Part shown: positions 60,001 to 64,000 of the stretch, piece by piece
Layout of the letters: each line of letters opens with the position of its first letter
Position numbering within the stretch: position 1 is the first letter of the stretch
NCBI GenBank assembly: GCA_913057195.1
Contig: CAJXNL010000012.1
Span: forward strand, 1 to 64,000
Direction of reading: 5' to 3'
Source: an uncultured Wenzhouxiangella sp.
GTDB lineage: Bacteria; Pseudomonadota; Gammaproteobacteria; Xanthomonadales; Wenzhouxiangellaceae
Length of the DNA: 64,000 nucleotides
Notes under the pieces: generated by a model
What the model was told of the DNA's origin: nothing
The model's input: the letters and a program-made list of their open reading frames with translations, nothing else
Databases searched by the model: none
Position numbers and translations under genes: made by a program

Positions 60001-61250
60001 TGGACCGTGAGATTTTTGTCTATATTGATCTACACGGAACACCGCATTCGGTCGGTCGGCTTTGGTCACGTATTCGCAAGGGTCGCGAGAGTGCGTCCTT
60101 CGAGTATGATCCCTCCTGGTTGGAACATCCCGAACGTTTTGCGCTTGAGCCTGCTTTGGCGCTTGCGCCAGGGCCGTTCCACACGCCACCGGCAAAGGCA
60201 CTGTTTGGGGCCATAGGGGATTCCGCACCGGACCGTTGGGGTCGCGTGCTGATGCGCCGAGCAGAGCGCCGCCGCGCAGAAAGTGAAAACAAGACTCCGC
60301 GCACGCTTTTTGAAACCGACTTTCTGCTTTCTGTTGATGATGAGGCGCGGCAAGGCGCCTTGCGTTTTAAAACTGCGCTGGACGGTCCTTTTTTGGCACC
60401 TGCCAATTCTATGCGTATTCCGCCGTTGGTTGAGTTGCCTCGCCTGTTGACAGCTGCTGAACGGATGGCCAATCAACAAGAGGACGATGAGGACTTGAAA
60501 CTGCTTATTGTTCCGGGTTCATCACTGGGTGGGGCGCGGCCCAAGGCATCAATTCGCGATCATGACGGCCAGCTCGCCTTGGCCAAGTTCCCCCACAAGG
60601 AAGACGATATTAATGTGGTCCTGTGGGAGGGTGTTGCGCTGACACTTGCCGAGAAAGCGGGGGTCGCTGTGCCTGTTTGGCGTATTGAGCAGATCAGCGG
60701 CAAGCCCGTCATTATTATCCGCCGCTTTGACCGTTTCGGCGGTGAACGCATCCCGTTTTTATCGGCCATGAGTATGCTTGGCGCGAATGACAATGAAGTG
60801 CATTCCTACCTTGAGATTGCCGATGCGCTTCGACAATATGGCGCTTCTACCAAAGAAGACTTGAGCCAGCTTTGGCGGCGGATTGTGTTCAGCATTCTAA
60901 TTTCCAACACGGATGATCATCTCAGAAACCATGGGTTCCTGTACGGCAGTCATGAAGGGTGGCGTTTGTCACCCGCCTATGACCTGAACCCGGTGCCGGT
61001 GGACATCCATCCGCGCGTGCTGTCTACGGCCATTGATCTGGATGACCCGACCGCTTCGATTGATCTGGCGTTTCAGACGGCTGAATATTACGGCCTGAAA
61101 AAAGAAGATGCCCGAACCATTATCAGTGAAGTTGGTCGTGCGGTGGCCACATGGCGCGAAGAGGCCGCAAGGCTTGGCTTATTGCCCAAGGACATCGCCC
61201 GTATGCGGTCTGCTTTTGAGCATGCCGACGCTGATCCAGCGAAGTTTTAA
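60000..61250 (+). CDS. hipA: HipA-type serine/threonine kinase toxin
   Basis: PGSSLGGARPKASI, LAKFPHKEDD, SNTDDHLRNHGFLY, LSPAYDLNPVP. Confidence 0.93.
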   Translation: MDREIFVYIDLHGTPHSVGRLWSRIRKGRESASFEYDPSWLEHPERFALEPALALAPGPFHTPPAKALFGAIGDSAPDRWGRVLMRRAERRRAESENKTPRTLFETDFLLSVDDEARQGALRFKTALDGPFLAPANSMRIPPLVELPRLLTAAERMANQQEDDEDLKLLIVPGSSLGGARPKASIRDHDGQLALAKFPHKEDDINVVLWEGVALTLAEKAGVAVPVWRIEQISGKPVIIIRRFDRFGGERIPFLSAMSMLGANDNEVHSYLEIADALRQYGASTKEDLSQLWRRIVFSILISNTDDHLRNHGFLYGSHEGWRLSPAYDLNPVPVDIHPRVLSTAIDLDDPTASIDLAFQTAEYYGLKKEDARTIISEVGRAVATWREEAARLGLLPKDIARMRSAFEHADADPAKF

Positions 61251-61450
61251 AAAGCAATGTCCCTGAGATGAGCCGCTCACTCAAAGAAGGCCGTTTGGAC
61301 ATTTAAGGGGTGCGCTGTTGCCAGCCGACTGGACAGTGTCATGCTTTATGATGGGCGGGGCGTCAGGCATGGTTAAAGTTGCTTTTTTGCATCAGCTGAG
61401 CCAAGCTTTTCCAAGTCGGCAGAAAATCACAATCAACCAAGGGTGGTCGT

Positions 61451-62332
61451 GTGGAAAGTACACTTGTCTCGGCAGTCATCCTGCCCCTTTCACTTTTCAT
61501 TGTTATGGCCGGGATTGGCTTAAGCCTCACCCTGGACGATTTTGCCAACGTCATCAAATACCCAAGAACCGTGATTGTTGGTCTATGTGGTCAGCTGATC
61601 TTGCTTCCCCTGATCGCCATGGCCATGATCTGGCTCATTCCATTCGCCACACCGTTGGTGGCCGCCGGATTTTTGATCATTGCATTGGCCCCGGGTGGAG
61701 CCACGTCCAACTTGTTCACCTTTTTGGCCAAGGGTGAGGTGGCCGCCAGCATCGCTTTGACCGCGGTGATCAGTCTCATCACCCCCTTTACCATTCCCAC
61801 TCTTGCTTCTTGGTTTCTAAATGTCATTGAACCCGGGCAGATTCAGATCCCCATCGGTCAGACCATTGTTCAACTGTTCGCCATTACCTTTGTGCCTGTC
61901 ACTCTGGGCATGGTTGTTCGCCGCTTCGCCGAACGCGTGGCGCATCAGATGCAAACGCCTGTCCAGATCTTTAGTCTCGTGACCTTGTTTTTGATCATCA
62001 TCGCACTCATGGTCGAGAACTGGACGGTGTTTATCAGCAACTTCGCCATGATGGCCCCCTGGGTGACCCTGCTGGTGATCATGGCCTTTGCCGGTGGCTA
62101 TGCACTCGCCCGTATTGCCGGTGTTACCGAGGCAGGACAACGGACTTTAAGCTTCGAGATTGGTCTGCAAAACGGCACCGCTGCGCTGTTGGTGACCGCG
62201 ACCATTTTGAAAATTCCAGAGACCACCATCGCGCCGATGTTCTATTCCATCTTGATGTTTGTCTTTGCCGGACTGGCGTTGCTGATATTCAAGCGGATGG
62301 GCACACCAGCAGCCCGTGAGGCCACCGAATAA
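61451..62332 (+). CDS. Bile acid:sodium symporter (BASS) family transporter
   Basis: GTG start; GIGLSLTLDDF, LAPGGATSNLFTFLAKG, FEIGLQNGTAALLV. Confidence 0.87.
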   Translation: MESTLVSAVILPLSLFIVMAGIGLSLTLDDFANVIKYPRTVIVGLCGQLILLPLIAMAMIWLIPFATPLVAAGFLIIALAPGGATSNLFTFLAKGEVAASIALTAVISLITPFTIPTLASWFLNVIEPGQIQIPIGQTIVQLFAITFVPVTLGMVVRRFAERVAHQMQTPVQIFSLVTLFLIIIALMVENWTVFISNFAMMAPWVTLLVIMAFAGGYALARIAGVTEAGQRTLSFEIGLQNGTAALLVTATILKIPETTIAPMFYSILMFVFAGLALLIFKRMGTPAAREATE

Positions 62333-62479
62333 TTGGTGAGGTAGGGTGAGGCTTAGCCTTCACTCAGAGGGTTGCACAATACCCCACACGCGTTGGTATC
62401 ACTTTTTATTGCCAGCCATTGAGCCCAAACGAACAGACACTGCTCGAATGTGAGTGGTTGCGATGAGGTGTTTTGTCAC

Positions 62480-63301
62480 ATGCCAGAAGGACCCGAGATT
62501 CGACGCGCCGCCGATCAGATTGAGCGGGTACTTAAAGGACATGTTGCCCAGGACGTTCAATTTGGGTTGCCTCCACTGAAGCAATACGAAAAATCACTCA
62601 CGGGTCAAAGCGTGCTGGGCATCGAAACCCGGGGCAAGGCCATGCTGACCCATTTCGATCATGGTGTGAGCATTTATTCTCACAACCAGCTCTATGGCGT
62701 GTGGCGCGTCGTCAAACGAGGCCATTTGCCCAACACCCGTCGCCAGCTGAGGCTCGCCATCCACACCGAAGAACACAGTGCCTTGCTCTACAGCGCCTCA
62801 GACATCAGCGTGTGGCAGACCACCGAAATTGATCAGCACCCGTTTTTGGCCAGAATCGGCCCCGACATTTTAAGTCTCGACCTCACTTGGCGGGAAGTGG
62901 CCAGCAGGCTTCAGAGCAAGAGATTTTGTAATCGAGCTTTAAGTTCGGTGTATCTCGACCAAGCCTTCTTGGCGGGCCTAGGCAACTATCTGCGAAGTGA
63001 GATTCTTTTTATCGCGGGCACACATCCAGCCAAAAAAGCGCGCGAGTTGACACGTGGCGAGCTTGGGAAGCTGGCCCGAACCACCCTCGATGTCGCGCAT
63101 CGCAGCTATCAATTGGGGGGCGTTACTTTGCCTGAGCGTCAATATAAGGCGTTGAGACAAACCGGACTGACTCATGGCAAAGCCCGCTTTTTTGTCTTTG
63201 CCAGGGCCAGCCAGCGTTGTCGAGTGTGCAAGGCCAAAATCCAAAGAGAATCGGCCAATTCACGACGGATTTATATCTGTCCTCGTTGCCAGCCGGTTTA
63301 G
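62480..63301 (+). CDS. nei: Endonuclease VIII (Fpg/Nei family)
   Basis: MPEGPEIRRAADQIE, GLGNYLRSEILF, C-terminal zinc finger CRVCKAKIQ...YICPRCQ. Confidence 0.94.
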   Translation: MPEGPEIRRAADQIERVLKGHVAQDVQFGLPPLKQYEKSLTGQSVLGIETRGKAMLTHFDHGVSIYSHNQLYGVWRVVKRGHLPNTRRQLRLAIHTEEHSALLYSASDISVWQTTEIDQHPFLARIGPDILSLDLTWREVASRLQSKRFCNRALSSVYLDQAFLAGLGNYLRSEILFIAGTHPAKKARELTRGELGKLARTTLDVAHRSYQLGGVTLPERQYKALRQTGLTHGKARFFVFARASQRCRVCKAKIQRESANSRRIYICPRCQPV

Positions 63302-63431
63302 CAGATGGCCGCGGTATTAAAAACGAGATGGTTGATGCCAAAACGCGCGCCGAGGCGGATTTAAGAAATATACTAAGCGCTGGTCTCCCAGTATGACGGT
63401 CATCTGGGCCAGCAACACGAACGGATAAACG

Positions 63432-63908
63432 ATGCAGATTGGTCAACCAGAATGGATTGCCGTGATCACCACAATGATCGTTGTGTTGGCGGCGGTATTT
63501 TTTCATTTCGAAGCCATGGCGGCATTGAACCGCTGGACCAAACGTCAGCCCGTTGTTCAACGTCTCGATTACCATCACCGACCCACCTTGCTCAAAGTGG
63601 TGTTTGTTCTGTTGATGGTTCACATCATCGAAATTTGGTGGTTTGGCGCTGCTTTTTGGTGGTTGGATGGCCAGCCTGGCTTGGGCGAGATCACTGGCTA
63701 TGATGAGATGAACTTTATGGAGTATGTCTATCTCTCAGCCACCACGTATACCACCGTCGGCTTTGGCGATCTCTTTGTCACCGGGCCCATGCGCTTTTTG
63801 GCGGGCACTGAAGCGCTGGTGGGATTTTTATTGATCACTTGGTCGGCGTCGTTTACTTATTTGGTGATGGTGCGGACTTGGGGCGAGGGCACAGACTCGC
63901 CGCTCTAG
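63432..63908 (+). CDS. Two-TM ion channel (K+ channel pore domain)
   Basis: Selectivity filter TYTTVGFGDL between two TM helices. Confidence 0.88.
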   Translation: MQIGQPEWIAVITTMIVVLAAVFFHFEAMAALNRWTKRQPVVQRLDYHHRPTLLKVVFVLLMVHIIEIWWFGAAFWWLDGQPGLGEITGYDEMNFMEYVYLSATTYTTVGFGDLFVTGPMRFLAGTEALVGFLLITWSASFTYLVMVRTWGEGTDSPL

Positions 63909-63929
63909 ATGTGGCTAGGATGTAGATGA

Positions 63930-64000
63930 CTAGATCGCTGGATTCATCAGCAGGAAGGCGATGCCAATGGCGCCGATCAGTAGCAAGATGCCCAAGCACC
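63930..64000 (-). CDS. C-terminal fragment of a membrane protein (truncated by window end)
   Basis: Minus-strand open frame ...CLGILLLIGAIGIAFLLMNPAI*. Confidence 0.4.
   Translation of the reverse strand, partial: CLGILLLIGAIGIAFLLMNPAI

Overview
The window reads as the chromosome of a moderately high-GC gammaproteobacterium, possibly from a Xanthomonadales/Lysobacterales-like lineage (inference only). It opens with the 3' end of a 23S rRNA, a 5S rRNA and an rrn terminator. Most of the rest is housekeeping genes: glnS, bactofilin, pyrC, bioC, comF, ubiA-birA-plsY, sdaA, prfC, nupC-type, msrB, lptD-surA-pdxA-rsmA, polA, glmU, tatD and nei. There is also a peptide/amino-acid scavenging theme: two TonB-dependent receptors, two S9 peptidases, DAACS, SSF and BASS transporters, and a fused 5-oxoprolinase. 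Accessory signals: (i) a candidate ~115-nt sRNA downstream of polA with three consecutive hairpins, each with a C-rich apical loop, the last being an intrinsic terminator; (ii) a compact four-gene metal-handling-like operon (MerT-like, HMA/MerP-like, putative outer-membrane protein, Cys/His-rich secreted protein) without MerA, MerR or an ATPase; (iii) a RHH/PIN (vapBC-like) TA module preceded by a decayed copy of its own antitoxin; (iv) a hipBA-like module whose promoter is covered by an exactly centred nested palindrome; (v) a DhaL-FakA/DegV fusion translationally coupled to plsY. All coordinates and motif matches were read by eye. Family names are recognition-based and were not checked by database search.
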